DNA of 38,875 nucleotides from Aporhodopirellula aestuarii. GTDB taxonomy: Bacteria > Planctomycetota > Planctomycetia > Pirellulales > Pirellulaceae. A program made the position numbers and the translations under genes. Numbering within the stretch: the first letter of the stretch is position 1; every line of letters begins with the position of its first letter. Below are positions 8,482-17,249 of this stretch, in pieces. Location of the stretch: the NCBI RefSeq assembly GCF_023701485.1, contig NZ_JAMQBK010000008.1:291655-330529 (forward strand), read 5' to 3'. Below the pieces are notes generated by a model. It was not told the DNA's origin. It saw nothing but the letters and a program-made list of their open reading frames with translations, and searched no databases.

Positions 8482-8902
8482 GAGCGGTGGTATCGGTTGG
8501 ATTTTGCGGCGAATTTGCTTGGGGGGCGTCATCCCAGACACCACGCGTTGAACCCAATCGGTTGCCGCGAAGGCAACATCGCACCTTCTCCCTGCAAAGT
8601 AGCAACCAGAATATCGATGGAGAAGCACGGCCGGTATCCGCCATCGTACGCTCCGCATATCGCGACGCTTGGTACAGCCAAAAAGGGGCGACTTGAGCCA
8701 TGCCAAGTTTTACGGCTGATGATGTTCGCGCGGTGCCGGGTCGCCTTGCCCGGTTGTGCTCCTTAGCCGTGGAAAGGTTCGAGTGGTTCGAGCGGTGCGT
8801 CAATGTTGAACGTCAATCGAATCGCGTGAGACAATGCAGGGCTTGGGCTTGTCAGGTAAAATGTTTGGCTCCACATCTCAACCCGCCAAGAATGTGATCA
8901 CC
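8482..8902. other. Intergenic region between divergent DAC-domain and fucosidase genes
   Basis: This stretch of about 420 bp must hold promoters for two divergent genes. It also contains in-frame upstream extensions of both (to 8706 on the minus strand, from 8834 on the plus strand), which I think are not translated. A short CCGGG/CCCGG dyad lies near 8737-8752. I see no convincing sigma-70 boxes, operator or small gene. Confidence 0.4.
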
Positions 8903-10807
8903 ATGATTCATCGTTTCGTACGTCAAACCGTTCCCAGGATTCTTGTACTACTCATTTTAGTGGGCAGTCTTGGCAGATGTTCCGGACAGAGCCCGGAAGC
9001 GGATCCATCGGGATCGCCCGGCGACACGACCGCTCCGATGGCATTCCGGGAATCTCCGAGTGAACACGATGCTCGGATGCAGTGGTGGCGTGAAGCTCGC
9101 TTCGGAATGTTTGTGCACTGGGGGCTGTATTCTGGGTTGGCGGGCACCTGGGAAGGCAAGCCGGTGGCCAAACGTGGGGGCATGGAGTGGATCCAGCAAC
9201 GCGTGAAGGCGGATACCGACACGTACGCCAAAGCGGCGATTCCCAAATTCAAACCCACGGCCGATTTTGCTCGCCAGTGGGCGAGATTGGCAAAAGACGC
9301 CGGATGCAAATATTTGGTCTTCACGACCAAGCACCACGATGGTTTTGGGTTGTTCGATTCGGACGCCGGTGATTTCAATGCCGGGCACGTTCTGCAACGC
9401 GACCTCGCCAAAGAAATCGTTGAAGCGTGTCGCGCAGAGGGTTTGAAGGTGGGCTTTTACCACTCGGTAATTGATTGGCACCATGACCAGTACGAGTACG
9501 CGTTGTCGAAACAACTTCCGCATCCGCTCAAGGGCAAACCCTACCCGAACGGATCGCGTGATCACACGAAGTATCAAGACTATCTTCATCGCCAAGTCGA
9601 CGAACTCCTGTCCAACTACGGGCCCGTCGATGTGCTTTGGTGGGATTACAGTTCGATCGATTTTCAAGGTGATCAAGCGTGGCGTTCGAGCGAGCTGATC
9701 GATCTTGTCCGTTCGAAACAACCAAACGTCGTCATGAACAATCGGCTGTTTCGAATCCGAGAAGCCGGATGGGCTGGCATGGGAACGGCCGGTTTCACTC
9801 CGCAGCTCGATACCAAGTACGGTGACTTCATCACACCCGAGCAGCACATTCCTGCCACCGGAATGCCCGGGGTGGACTGGGAAACTTGCATGACCCTCAA
9901 CACGACATGGGGGTACAGCGAGCATGACCACGCGTGGAAGTCTGACGAAATGCTGATTCGAAACCTGGTCGACATTGCCAGCAAGGGAGGCAACTATCTT
10001 CTCAACATTGGGCCCAAAGGCGATGGCAGCGTTCCGAAAGAGAGCATCGGCTCGCTACAGGCGATCGGTGATTGGATGAGGACCAACGGTGAAGCGATCT
10101 ATGCGACGCAAGCGAGTCCGTTTGAAAAGCTCGAGTGGGGACGTTGCACGCAAAAGCAACTTGAAGGCGATACGACGCGTCTGTATCTGCACGTGTTTGA
10201 TTGGCCCGAAAACGGCAAACTCGTGGTGCCTGGATTGGCGAACAAGGCAATCAATGCGGTGATGTTGGCGAGCAATAAAACATTGCCCGTCACCAGCGAA
10301 GAGGGGCAAGTCACCATCAGCCTTCCCGCAAAAACGCCTGACAAAATCACAACAGTTGTTGTACTCGACATTAAAGGCACGCCGCAGATTGTTGAGCCTC
10401 CGGTGCCTTCGGTGGTGCAGAAACGCGATGGGACTTTTGTCTTAACGGCGACGCAGGCGGTGTTGCACGGTGAATTAAAGATCGAGGGGAAGTACCACGT
10501 CAAAAATGTTGGCTATTGGCTGAACCCGGCTGACAAACTCGAGTGGCACATTGAGGTCAGCAAACCTGGGGAATTTACCGTGTCCGCAGAGGTTGCCTCT
10601 GAGAAGAGCGGGGAAGTGGTCATCACGGTTGGAACCGAAACGCTGACAGCAAAAGCTCCGGCAACGGGTGACTACGGCAACTTCAAGACAGTGCGACTTG
10701 GTACACTTGAGCTGCCGATGGGCAAGCAAACGTTGCAAATGGTCGGCGTCAAGAAAGACTGGCACCCCATGAATGTGACGAAGTTGACATTGTCGCCGGT
10801 CGAGTGA
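8903..10807 (+). CDS. Secreted GH29 alpha-L-fucosidase with C-terminal beta-sandwich domain
   Basis: This glycoside hydrolase releases alpha-L-fucose from polysaccharides such as fucoidan or from glycans by a retaining mechanism. ATG 8903 starts a signal peptide (MIHRFVRQTVPRILVLLILV); an ATG at 8834 would bury it. The mature protein shows GH29 hallmarks: RFGMFVHWGLYSG, TTKHHDGFGLF, GFYHSVIDWH, and the nucleophile in VDVLWWD248Y. The NMNNRLF-like segment and GGNYLLNIGPKGDG also fit the family. After the TIM barrel (about 50-410) come a small beta domain and a final module of about 110 residues (from about 525, VLTATQAVLHG onward) that resembles carbohydrate-binding or CBM6/35-like sandwiches in other planctomycete secreted enzymes. 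There is no sulfatase neighbour, so the substrate is open. Periplasmic or extracellular. Confidence 0.93.
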   Translation: MIHRFVRQTVPRILVLLILVGSLGRCSGQSPEADPSGSPGDTTAPMAFRESPSEHDARMQWWREARFGMFVHWGLYSGLAGTWEGKPVAKRGGMEWIQQRVKADTDTYAKAAIPKFKPTADFARQWARLAKDAGCKYLVFTTKHHDGFGLFDSDAGDFNAGHVLQRDLAKEIVEACRAEGLKVGFYHSVIDWHHDQYEYALSKQLPHPLKGKPYPNGSRDHTKYQDYLHRQVDELLSNYGPVDVLWWDYSSIDFQGDQAWRSSELIDLVRSKQPNVVMNNRLFRIREAGWAGMGTAGFTPQLDTKYGDFITPEQHIPATGMPGVDWETCMTLNTTWGYSEHDHAWKSDEMLIRNLVDIASKGGNYLLNIGPKGDGSVPKESIGSLQAIGDWMRTNGEAIYATQASPFEKLEWGRCTQKQLEGDTTRLYLHVFDWPENGKLVVPGLANKAINAVMLASNKTLPVTSEEGQVTISLPAKTPDKITTVVVLDIKGTPQIVEPPVPSVVQKRDGTFVLTATQAVLHGELKIEGKYHVKNVGYWLNPADKLEWHIEVSKPGEFTVSAEVASEKSGEVVITVGTETLTAKAPATGDYGNFKTVRLGTLELPMGKQTLQMVGVKKDWHPMNVTKLTLSPVE

Positions 10808-10840
10808 AATGGCGAGCCCAGCGTCCATTGAGGAATCGTG

Positions 10841-11182
10841 TTAATGCTGTTCGGGAAGCCGAGGATTGCCGGAATCGTTTGCGCCGGTGGTGTCGATTTC
10901 ATCGTTGAAGGCCAATATCACGGGGCGGATGATGACGAAGTAGAAGATCGCGAACACGGAGATGAACCCGGCGGCGAGTAAGCTGGATCGGATGGTGAGT
11001 TCCAGTCCGTTTGGTTCGGGGACTGCGTTATTTCGCCACCCCAGGACGAGGCTGGCGACGAACACGTAGGGAAAAGTTAGTCCGAGAAACCATTTCACGG
11101 CTCGAACGCGATCGATTCGCTTTGCAATCGCATCCGAGAGGTGACGGCGTGCGTTTAAGTCGGTTCTCATTCGATTCAACAT
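10841..11182 (-). CDS. Small hypothetical membrane protein, two transmembrane helices
   Basis: A 113-residue protein that I do not recognise. A basic N-terminus (about 1-28) is followed by two hydrophobic helices (about 30-48, VKWFLGLTFPYVFVASLVLG, and about 65-91, SSLLAAGFISVFAIFYFVII) and a short acidic tail. An internal ATG at 11170 is an alternative start. It is convergent with the fucosidase gene, with 33 bp between stops, and divergent from the DUF1697 gene. The composition fits a real gene; the function is unknown. Confidence 0.65.
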   Translation of the reverse strand: MLNRMRTDLNARRHLSDAIAKRIDRVRAVKWFLGLTFPYVFVASLVLGWRNNAVPEPNGLELTIRSSLLAAGFISVFAIFYFVIIRPVILAFNDEIDTTGANDSGNPRLPEQH

Positions 11183-11298
11183 CGATGGGCGCTACAGCTG
11201 CAGACGGGTTGATCAAGTATGGGTGTTGAATGGAATTGAGGTCGAGTATAGGCGGAATTGTCTGTACGTGGTTTCCGCGGACTGCTTAAGGAAATGAT

Positions 11299-11304
11299 GG
11301 AGGG
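11299..11304 (+). promoter_or_regulatory. Shine-Dalgarno that sets the DUF1697 start
   Basis: GGAGGG lies 5 nt before ATG 11310. This is one of the few clear ribosome-binding sites in the window. It favours 11310 over the overlapping GTG 11304 and ATG 11307. Confidence 0.6.
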
Positions 11305-11309
11305 TGATG

Positions 11310-11849
11310 ATGGCGATGTGGGTGGCTTTGTTTCGTGGCGTGAACGTCGGCGGAAAGAATTTGATGCCGATGGCCGAGTTGACGCGGGTGCTCGAGTCGC
11401 TCGCGTGCACCCATGTTCGCACTTACATTCAAAGCGGGAACGTGGTGTTCGGTTCGCGGATGAGCAACCGCGAGAAATTGACTGAGCGTGTGATCGATGC
11501 GGTCGAGGAAACGTTCGGCTTTCGGTCCCCTCTGATTTTGTTGACCACCGATGAGTTTTTAGAGGCTCTGAAAAAGAACCCGTTTTTGGAGGCCGTGGCG
11601 GTACCCAAGAGTTTGCACTTCTACTTTTTGGCAGAAAAGCCCAAGACACCCGATCTGGATGGAATCGAGCAGTTGGCGATTTCGACTGAGTCGTTCTGCT
11701 TAACTGACCGAGTGTTTTATTTGCACGCGCCGGATGGTGTTGGCACGTCGAAATTGGCAGCTCGGGCGGAACGCAAACTTGGCGTGGTCGCGACGGCGCG
11801 GAACTACGCGACGGTCGACAAGATTCGTGCGATGATCGAAGCCGCGTGA
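11310..11849 (+). CDS. DUF1697 family protein
   Basis: A 179-residue cytoplasmic protein of the DUF1697 family. The family N-terminus (WVALFRGVNVGGKNLMPMAEL) and the THVRTYIQSGNVVF segment are plain. The family has no established function. The gene is monocistronic and convergent with yidD, with 18 bp between stops. Start chosen from the Shine-Dalgarno at 11299-11304. Confidence 0.88.
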   Translation: MAMWVALFRGVNVGGKNLMPMAELTRVLESLACTHVRTYIQSGNVVFGSRMSNREKLTERVIDAVEETFGFRSPLILLTTDEFLEALKKNPFLEAVAVPKSLHFYFLAEKPKTPDLDGIEQLAISTESFCLTDRVFYLHAPDGVGTSKLAARAERKLGVVATARNYATVDKIRAMIEAA

Positions 11850-11867
11850 TTAGGATCGAGATGGAAG

Positions 11868-12146
11868 TTACGGTGGGTCATAGCCACCGGGGTTCCAGGG
11901 ATGGCAGCGTGCGATTCGTTTGATCGCGGCCCACGTGCCGCGGATGAGGCCGTGCTTTTGAATCGCACCGATTGCGTAGGAACTGCATGTCGGTGTGAAC
12001 CGGCAATTGGGGCCGAGCAGCGGGCTGATGAAAATTTGATAGCCCCGGATCAGGGTGACGAGTAGGAAAACCAAGCCGGCACGCGGCCACTGCAGCGGTG
12101 ACCAAGCGGTCGGTTTGGTATCATCTGGTTTTTCGTCACTGTCCAT
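11868..12146 (-). CDS. yidD: Membrane protein insertion efficiency factor YidD
   Basis: A 92-residue YidD homologue, a small membrane-associated protein linked to YidC-dependent insertion of membrane proteins. The family core is present: [27 protein letters not shown], then [18 protein letters not shown], with the conserved Cys residues. The ATG at 12146 is preferred; a GTG one codon upstream is also open. In most bacteria yidD sits beside rnpA, rpmH and yidC. Here rnpA is about 22 kb away and yidD is divergent from a gamma-carbonic-anhydrase-like gene whose ATG is only 14 bp away. Confidence 0.93.
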   Translation of the reverse strand: MDSDEKPDDTKPTAWSPLQWPRAGLVFLLVTLIRGYQIFISPLLGPNCRFTPTCSSYAIGAIQKHGLIRGTWAAIKRIARCHPWNPGGYDPP

Positions 12147-12160
12147 CACTCAATCGTCTC

Positions 12161-12742
12161 ATGAATCGACCTGAAATAGAACCCGGACCGCCCCAAAATG
12201 TTGACACGGCTGAAAAACGCGAACTCGTGATCGGTACCGAAACCGATGTTTCGCTAGTCGACCCGTCCGTGTTCATTGCACCCGGGGCTGTCGTCGTGGG
12301 CGAAGTGAGAATCGCTGCCGAAGCGAGCATTTGGTATGGCGCGGTGATGCGGGGCGACGCCGAACGGATCGAAATCGGTCCCCGGACGAATGTTCAAGAT
12401 CAGTGTGTGTTGCACGGCGATCCTGGCATGCCGTGTATTCTTGGGGCTGATGTAACAGTCGGGCATTCCGCGGTTGTGCACGGGGCGACAGTGGAGGACG
12501 AAGCGTTGATCGGGATCGGTGCGATCGTGCTCAACGGAGCTCGGATCGGCCGTGGTGCGATTGTGGCGGCGGGGGCACTGGTGACCGAAGGGAGTGAGAT
12601 ACCGGCGGGCATGTTGGCGGTCGGAAGTCCCGCGAAACCGATCAAGCCGGTGGCGGAAGCGCTAGCGAAACGGTGTCGAGATAACACTCAGCACTACGTT
12701 CGCATGGCGGCCAAATACAAGGCCAAGTACGACGCCAAGTAG
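12161..12742 (+). CDS. Gamma-carbonic-anhydrase-like left-handed beta-helix protein
   Basis: A 193-residue hexapeptide-repeat protein (YrdA/PaaY/CaiE type). The repeats run from about 30 to 160 with the usual (I/V)G and A small-residue spacing. The three His that bind zinc in gamma-carbonic anhydrases are conserved: H85 (VLHGDPG), H102 and H107 (VGHSAVVHG). The conserved YGAVMRGD also fits. Many family members lack measured anhydrase activity, so CO2 hydration is possible but unproven. ATG 12161 is chosen; an in-frame ATG at 12098 would overlap the yidD start region and adds non-homologous residues. With the beta-class enzyme at 4330, the window encodes two carbonic-anhydrase folds. Confidence 0.88.
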   Translation: MNRPEIEPGPPQNVDTAEKRELVIGTETDVSLVDPSVFIAPGAVVVGEVRIAAEASIWYGAVMRGDAERIEIGPRTNVQDQCVLHGDPGMPCILGADVTVGHSAVVHGATVEDEALIGIGAIVLNGARIGRGAIVAAGALVTEGSEIPAGMLAVGSPAKPIKPVAEALAKRCRDNTQHYVRMAAKYKAKYDAK

Positions 12743-12907
12743 CGGTTCAGTCGTGGTGGCACGGATGTTTGGAAGCTCCGTGTATGGCCAACGAGATTGT
12801 GTTTGATGCGGCGCTATTGGAAGCAAAACCGCTGGCTTTTGGTTTGCCTTCGTGAGAGTTGGGCGTGAAGACCTAGCAAGAGCCCTCCCCGGCCGCTTTC
12901 GCGTCCG

Positions 12908-12929
12908 ACCCTCCCGCACGCGGGAGGGT
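12908..12929. repeat. Short GC palindrome between convergent genes
   Basis: ACCCTCCCGC and GCGGGAGGGT (12908-12917 and 12920-12929) form a perfect 10-bp inverted repeat. It lies in the 200-bp spacer between the convergent gamma-carbonic-anhydrase-like and methyltransferase genes. It may be a bidirectional terminator or a short dispersed repeat. No T tract follows. Confidence 0.5.
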
Positions 12930-12949
12930 GAAGTCATGAAGCGTATGGG

Positions 12950-13690
12950 TTACTTGGTTGGCTCGGCTCGTGGGAAGGCGGCGGGTTGGCCGTACCACGG
13001 TGGATGGTATCCCGACCGCACGGCCAACAAGACCGCTTTGCCGTGTTGGTGTTCCGGGCCGTGGGTGTAGTCCCATTCGAGGCGTTCTTCATATCGAAGA
13101 ATCCGCAGTTTGGACTTTACGTCGATCGCCATCGCCGCGAGCTGATTGGGGCGAAAGTAATTGATGACCGCACCCGCCGTTTCGCTAACCGGCGAGGTGC
13201 TCGTGTTGCCGGGCGGCAGACCGCTGCCAGGATCCTCGGTGGTGTGGACTTGGACGTACAAAAACCCAGTCGAGCTAAGGCTATCGCACATCCGTTGCCA
13301 AACCGTTTCCGCATCTGAGGCGGGGACGTGATCGAGCACGGTGGTGGCGATTACGGCGTCGTAGTAATCACGCGGGAAGTCAATTTTTCGGACGTCTTCC
13401 AAACGTGTTCGGACGCGATCGGCGAGGTTTCGTTGGGCAGCGCGTTCCGCGATCCGGGCGAGCCCTCGTTCGCTCAAGTCGACCGATTCGACATGATATC
13501 CCGCTGAGGCGAGGGCCAGCGAATCACGTCCGGCCCCGGCGCCGAGATCGATTGCTCGGAGTCCGCCAGAGGGGGCGACGTCGACCTGCGAAAGATACGC
13601 GGCCAGCGCCGCCGACGGCTCGAGCCCGTATGCGATATCATCACGGTTATAGGCGTCGTAAAAAAAATCGGTTTGTGGGGAAGAACTCAC
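12950..13690 (-). CDS. Class I SAM-dependent methyltransferase
   Basis: A 246-residue protein with a Rossmann methyltransferase fold. Motif I is AIDLGAGAGRDSLALA (about 46-61), followed by VESVDLSERG (the acidic residue that binds the ribose) and the post-motif YYDAVIATTVLDHV. It resembles TehB- or UbiE-like small-molecule methyltransferases. The substrate cannot be told. The gene has no operon partner. Confidence 0.85.
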   Translation of the reverse strand: MSSSPQTDFFYDAYNRDDIAYGLEPSAALAAYLSQVDVAPSGGLRAIDLGAGAGRDSLALASAGYHVESVDLSERGLARIAERAAQRNLADRVRTRLEDVRKIDFPRDYYDAVIATTVLDHVPASDAETVWQRMCDSLSSTGFLYVQVHTTEDPGSGLPPGNTSTSPVSETAGAVINYFRPNQLAAMAIDVKSKLRILRYEERLEWDYTHGPEHQHGKAVLLAVRSGYHPPWYGQPAAFPRAEPTK

Positions 13691-13910
13691 GTCGGCTCAC
13701 TGGGGGTCGAACGGGAACACGGCCGGACTGGCGTACGATCGCAAGATTTTTGTTTGGATAATGTGGATTTCAGGCAAGATACACGATCGGCGAACGAATC
13801 ACAGGCAGCGTCCCCGCATTCCGCACCGGGCACCGTGTTCGATTTGAACCCCTCGGACCGGATCCGCACGATCACCGACTCACTCTGACTGCGAACGATG
13901 GCATGACTCG

Positions 13911-15890
13911 ATGAATGAATCAACTGGGAACCCCGCGTCGTCTGTGACTCAAACATCCCAAACTCCAACGGCACCGAATCCATCGAAGCTGCGATCGCGA
14001 TTCACCTCGATCGGTCGGTTCGGTTTAGTCGCGTTTTGTTTGCTCAGCACATTCGCATTCTTGACATCCGGGATGAGTTCGCTTCCGCCAAGCGACACTG
14101 ATGTCGATCCGACGTCAACTGACGAGACCTCAGTGGCTGCACCAGTTTCGTACGCAGCATTGACGAAAGATCCCGAGCGGATGGCAATCCAAGCGGAACT
14201 TAGCCGATTGTGGGAGGAACAGATTGAGGCGTCGGGTTTGGCGGTCGCGCCGGCGGCGAATTGGTTGACGGTGTGTCGTCGGTTGTCGCTCGCCATGGTC
14301 GGATCGGGGCTGTCGCTCGAAGAGATTCGCAATCTCGAATCGTTGCCGGAGAACGAACGAATCGTGAGTCATCGCGAAGCGTTGTTGGTCGATCCGCGGT
14401 TTCATGATTATTGGGGCGAGCGATTCACGCGATTTTACGTTGGTGCCGACAATGGGCCGTTTCTCGTCTATCGACGTCGGCGATTTCGAACATGGTTGTC
14501 GGAACAGTTTGCCGCGCAAACACCGTACGACGTTTTGGTCCGTCGGCTGATCACCGCCAACGGATTATGGACGGATCGCCCCGAGGTCAATTTCTATACG
14601 GTGACGTTTGACAGTGGAAACGGGCAACCGGATCCGATCCGGATGGCCGCGAGAACTTGCCGAGCGTTCTTAGGCATTCGCATCGATTGTTTGCAATGTC
14701 ACGATGATTTCCTCGGGAACGTCTCGATGGGGAATCCTGAGTGGATGGGTGGCGATGGTGATTTCCGAGAAGGAACCCAGCAAGATTTCCATTCCCTGGC
14801 CGCGTTCTTTACCGCGGCAAAGAACAAAGGGCTGCGGGGGCTGCAAAGCCGCAATGCGTACTATCAATACCAGTATCTCAACGAAACCGAAGAACAAGAC
14901 GTTGCACCAAATGTTCCGTTCATGAGAGAGTTGCTGGAACGGCCCGCGAAAGACAAACCGGTCAAATCAGATGCCGGCGAAAATGGCCCGTCGGGGTCGA
15001 GCGACGCGGTCACCTTGATCGCGGCGAGGAACGATGCAGAAGATCAAACGGGCGAATCAAACGAGCCGCTGGGCAGCGAAGCTCAGGTCGCGAACGACAA
15101 CAAGCGGGCATCCCGCGAGGACCAACGTGAGCGGTTGGCTCGGTGGATCACTCACCCGAACAACGTGCAGTTTTCGCGTGCGTTTGTCACGCGGGTTTGG
15201 ACGTTGATGTTCGGATGCCCGCCCTCGGGTGCAGTGGACGATTTACCGCTCAACGAAGACCCGAGCCCGCTGATCTTGAAGTTATCGCGTGAGTTCATCG
15301 AGTCTGGATATGACATCCGGCATCTGATCCGGATGATTACCGACACACCCGCCTTTCGTGTCGACAGTCAATCACCCGACGGTGACGATGCGTTCGAGAT
15401 AACCGCGCGGCATGAACGATCGATGGCGGTCTTCCCGATCGTGCGGCTGCGTGCCGAACAGGTCGCGGGAGCTGCGATTCAGTCGGGACGTGTCAAAACG
15501 CTCGACCGAGAGACTTCGTTGTTTTTGCAGTTTCAACAGTTTCAAGAAGGCAAAGATTTCTTGCGTCGTTACGGCGATCTCGGCGAAGACGAGTTTGACA
15601 ATGACACTGCGACGATTACCCAGCGTTTGACGATGCTGAACGGTAAATTGACGAGCGAGGTATCGAAATGGAATCCGATCTTAAACACGTCGTCACACGT
15701 CGGAATGTTTGCCGCCGATAACGCCAAGGTTGTTGAGTCGTTGTATCTGGCGACTCTCAATCGCTATCCATCTCCTGCAGAAAGCGACCACTTTGTCAAG
15801 CGGATCGAAGAGGGGAACGGACGTAGGAACGCGATCATCGATATCGTTTGGGTGTTGCTCAACAGCAGCGAATTTGCGTGGAACCATTGA
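13911..15890 (+). CDS. DUF1549/DUF1553 planctomycete surface or periplasmic protein
   Basis: A 659-residue protein with an N-terminal membrane anchor or signal (about 36-57, RFGLVAFCLLSTFAFLTSGM) and the DUF1549 domain, including the cytochrome-like C260-L-Q-C-H264 motif followed by DD. A low-complexity acidic linker (about 350-400) leads to DUF1553 (ITHPNNVQFSRAFVTRVWTLMFG, and ATLNRYPSPAE near the end). These families are expanded in Planctomycetota and related phyla and have no firm function; a single CxxCH suggests possible haem attachment. The DUF1501 gene starts 20 bp downstream, the classic pairing, so the two probably work together outside the cytoplasm. Confidence 0.92.
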   Translation: MNESTGNPASSVTQTSQTPTAPNPSKLRSRFTSIGRFGLVAFCLLSTFAFLTSGMSSLPPSDTDVDPTSTDETSVAAPVSYAALTKDPERMAIQAELSRLWEEQIEASGLAVAPAANWLTVCRRLSLAMVGSGLSLEEIRNLESLPENERIVSHREALLVDPRFHDYWGERFTRFYVGADNGPFLVYRRRRFRTWLSEQFAAQTPYDVLVRRLITANGLWTDRPEVNFYTVTFDSGNGQPDPIRMAARTCRAFLGIRIDCLQCHDDFLGNVSMGNPEWMGGDGDFREGTQQDFHSLAAFFTAAKNKGLRGLQSRNAYYQYQYLNETEEQDVAPNVPFMRELLERPAKDKPVKSDAGENGPSGSSDAVTLIAARNDAEDQTGESNEPLGSEAQVANDNKRASREDQRERLARWITHPNNVQFSRAFVTRVWTLMFGCPPSGAVDDLPLNEDPSPLILKLSREFIESGYDIRHLIRMITDTPAFRVDSQSPDGDDAFEITARHERSMAVFPIVRLRAEQVAGAAIQSGRVKTLDRETSLFLQFQQFQEGKDFLRRYGDLGEDEFDNDTATITQRLTMLNGKLTSEVSKWNPILNTSSHVGMFAADNAKVVESLYLATLNRYPSPAESDHFVKRIEEGNGRRNAIIDIVWVLLNSSEFAWNH

Positions 15891-15910
15891 TTTCTCTGAA
15901 AGACAAAGCC

Positions 15911-17218
15911 ATGAATTTTAGTAGCCATTCGATCTGCAATCCGTTTGAGCATTTCTCGCGGCGTCAGTGTCTTGGGGCAGGCGGTGGTCTGTTGCTATCG
16001 GGTTTGGCGCGTCGGTTGGCGGTCGCGGCGGAACAGGCGAAGGACGCTGGCAAGCCTCCGATGAGCGTGATTTTGTTGTGGCTCGAAGGAGGTCCGAGTC
16101 AACTCGAGACGTTTGATCCGCATCCGGGCGTGATCGCGGGCGGAGACACCCAAGCGATCGCAACGAGCGTGAAGGGGCTGCAGATCGCCGACACGCTTCC
16201 TCAGACGGCCGAACAGATGCATTTGGCGACGTTGATCCGTAGTGTCGTCGGTAAAGAGGGGGATCACGAGCGAGCGGTGTATAACATCAAAACCGGTTAT
16301 CGCCCCGATCCGACGTTAATCCACCCTTCGATCGGTGCCGTGCTATGTGACGCCGATGATTCGGGGGCAGATATCCCGCGTCACATTTCGATCTTGCCGG
16401 GTCGATCACCCGCACGCGGTGGTTTTCTCGGTGCGAAGTTCGATGCGTTCAAGACGGGGGATCCGCGTTCGTCGGTTCCCGATGTCAGGGCGCGCGTTGA
16501 TGATGAACGTTATCAGCGGCGGCTCGCGGATTTGTCGGAGGTGCTCGAACCGCAATTCACTCGGCGTCGTTTGATCGACATGCAGACCAACCGGACGTTG
16601 CACATGGAGAGTACCGAGGCGGCGCGGCGGATGATGTCGAGTGATCAATTGACCGCGTTCGATGTGACGCAAGAGCCGGCTGAATCGCTCGCCGCGTTTG
16701 GTGACGATCAGTTTGGACGCGGTTGTTTGGCGGCGGCCCGGCTGATCGAAGTCGGTGTGCGGTGCGTGGAAGTGACGCTCGGTGGTTGGGATAGTCACGT
16801 CAATAATCATTCGCTTCAATCGACCGCCGCCGCGAGGCTCGATCCCGCTTTGGCGGCGTTGATGACGCGGCTCGAAGAACGCGGTTTGTTAGATTCGACG
16901 TTGGTCGTTTGTGGCGGGGAGTTTGGACGGACGCCGCGGATCAACACGGCAGGCGGACGGGATCACTGGCCGCACGGATTCAGCATCATGCTCGCCGGCG
17001 GCCGGTTTCGCAAAGGGTATGTCCACGGTGCGACGTCCGATGCGGTGGACAAGAAAACGGCGGAAGGGCACGTCGGCGATCCGGTAGAGATCGCGGATAT
17101 TCATGCCACCATTCACGCGGCGCTCGGTTTGGATCCAACGCACGAATACTCCACTCCGATCGGCCGACCGATGGCCCGTGCGGAAGGACGCGTGTTGAGC
17201 GAGTGTCTGGACTCGTAA
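15911..17218 (+). CDS. DUF1501 protein with Tat-like signal, partner of the DUF1549/1553 protein
   Basis: A 435-residue protein of the alkaline-phosphatase-like superfamily (DUF1501). ATG 15911 gives an N-terminus with a twin-arginine-like signal (FSRRQCLGAGGGLLLSGLA). Family motifs are present: WLEGGPSQLETFDPHPG, LGGWDSHVNN, VVCGGEFGRTPRI and GRDHWPHGFS. These are expected metal-binding positions of the fold, though no substrate is known. It lies 20 bp after the DUF1549/1553 gene and converges on uvrA with only 31 bp between stops. A start at 15848 would overlap the upstream gene and is not preferred. Confidence 0.92.
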   Translation: MNFSSHSICNPFEHFSRRQCLGAGGGLLLSGLARRLAVAAEQAKDAGKPPMSVILLWLEGGPSQLETFDPHPGVIAGGDTQAIATSVKGLQIADTLPQTAEQMHLATLIRSVVGKEGDHERAVYNIKTGYRPDPTLIHPSIGAVLCDADDSGADIPRHISILPGRSPARGGFLGAKFDAFKTGDPRSSVPDVRARVDDERYQRRLADLSEVLEPQFTRRRLIDMQTNRTLHMESTEAARRMMSSDQLTAFDVTQEPAESLAAFGDDQFGRGCLAAARLIEVGVRCVEVTLGGWDSHVNNHSLQSTAAARLDPALAALMTRLEERGLLDSTLVVCGGEFGRTPRINTAGGRDHWPHGFSIMLAGGRFRKGYVHGATSDAVDKKTAEGHVGDPVEIADIHATIHAALGLDPTHEYSTPIGRPMARAEGRVLSECLDS

Positions 17219-17249
17219 GCGAGATTCCTTTAGCGACGTCGCCGTTGGA

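Noticed and set aside
8737..8752. CCGGG/CCCGG dyad as a terminator or operator
   Set aside because: A 5-bp stem without a T tract in GC-rich DNA is expected by chance.
13825..13860. GTTCGATTTGAAC resembling a tRNA T-arm
   Set aside because: No acceptor stem, anticodon arm or D arm can be formed around it.
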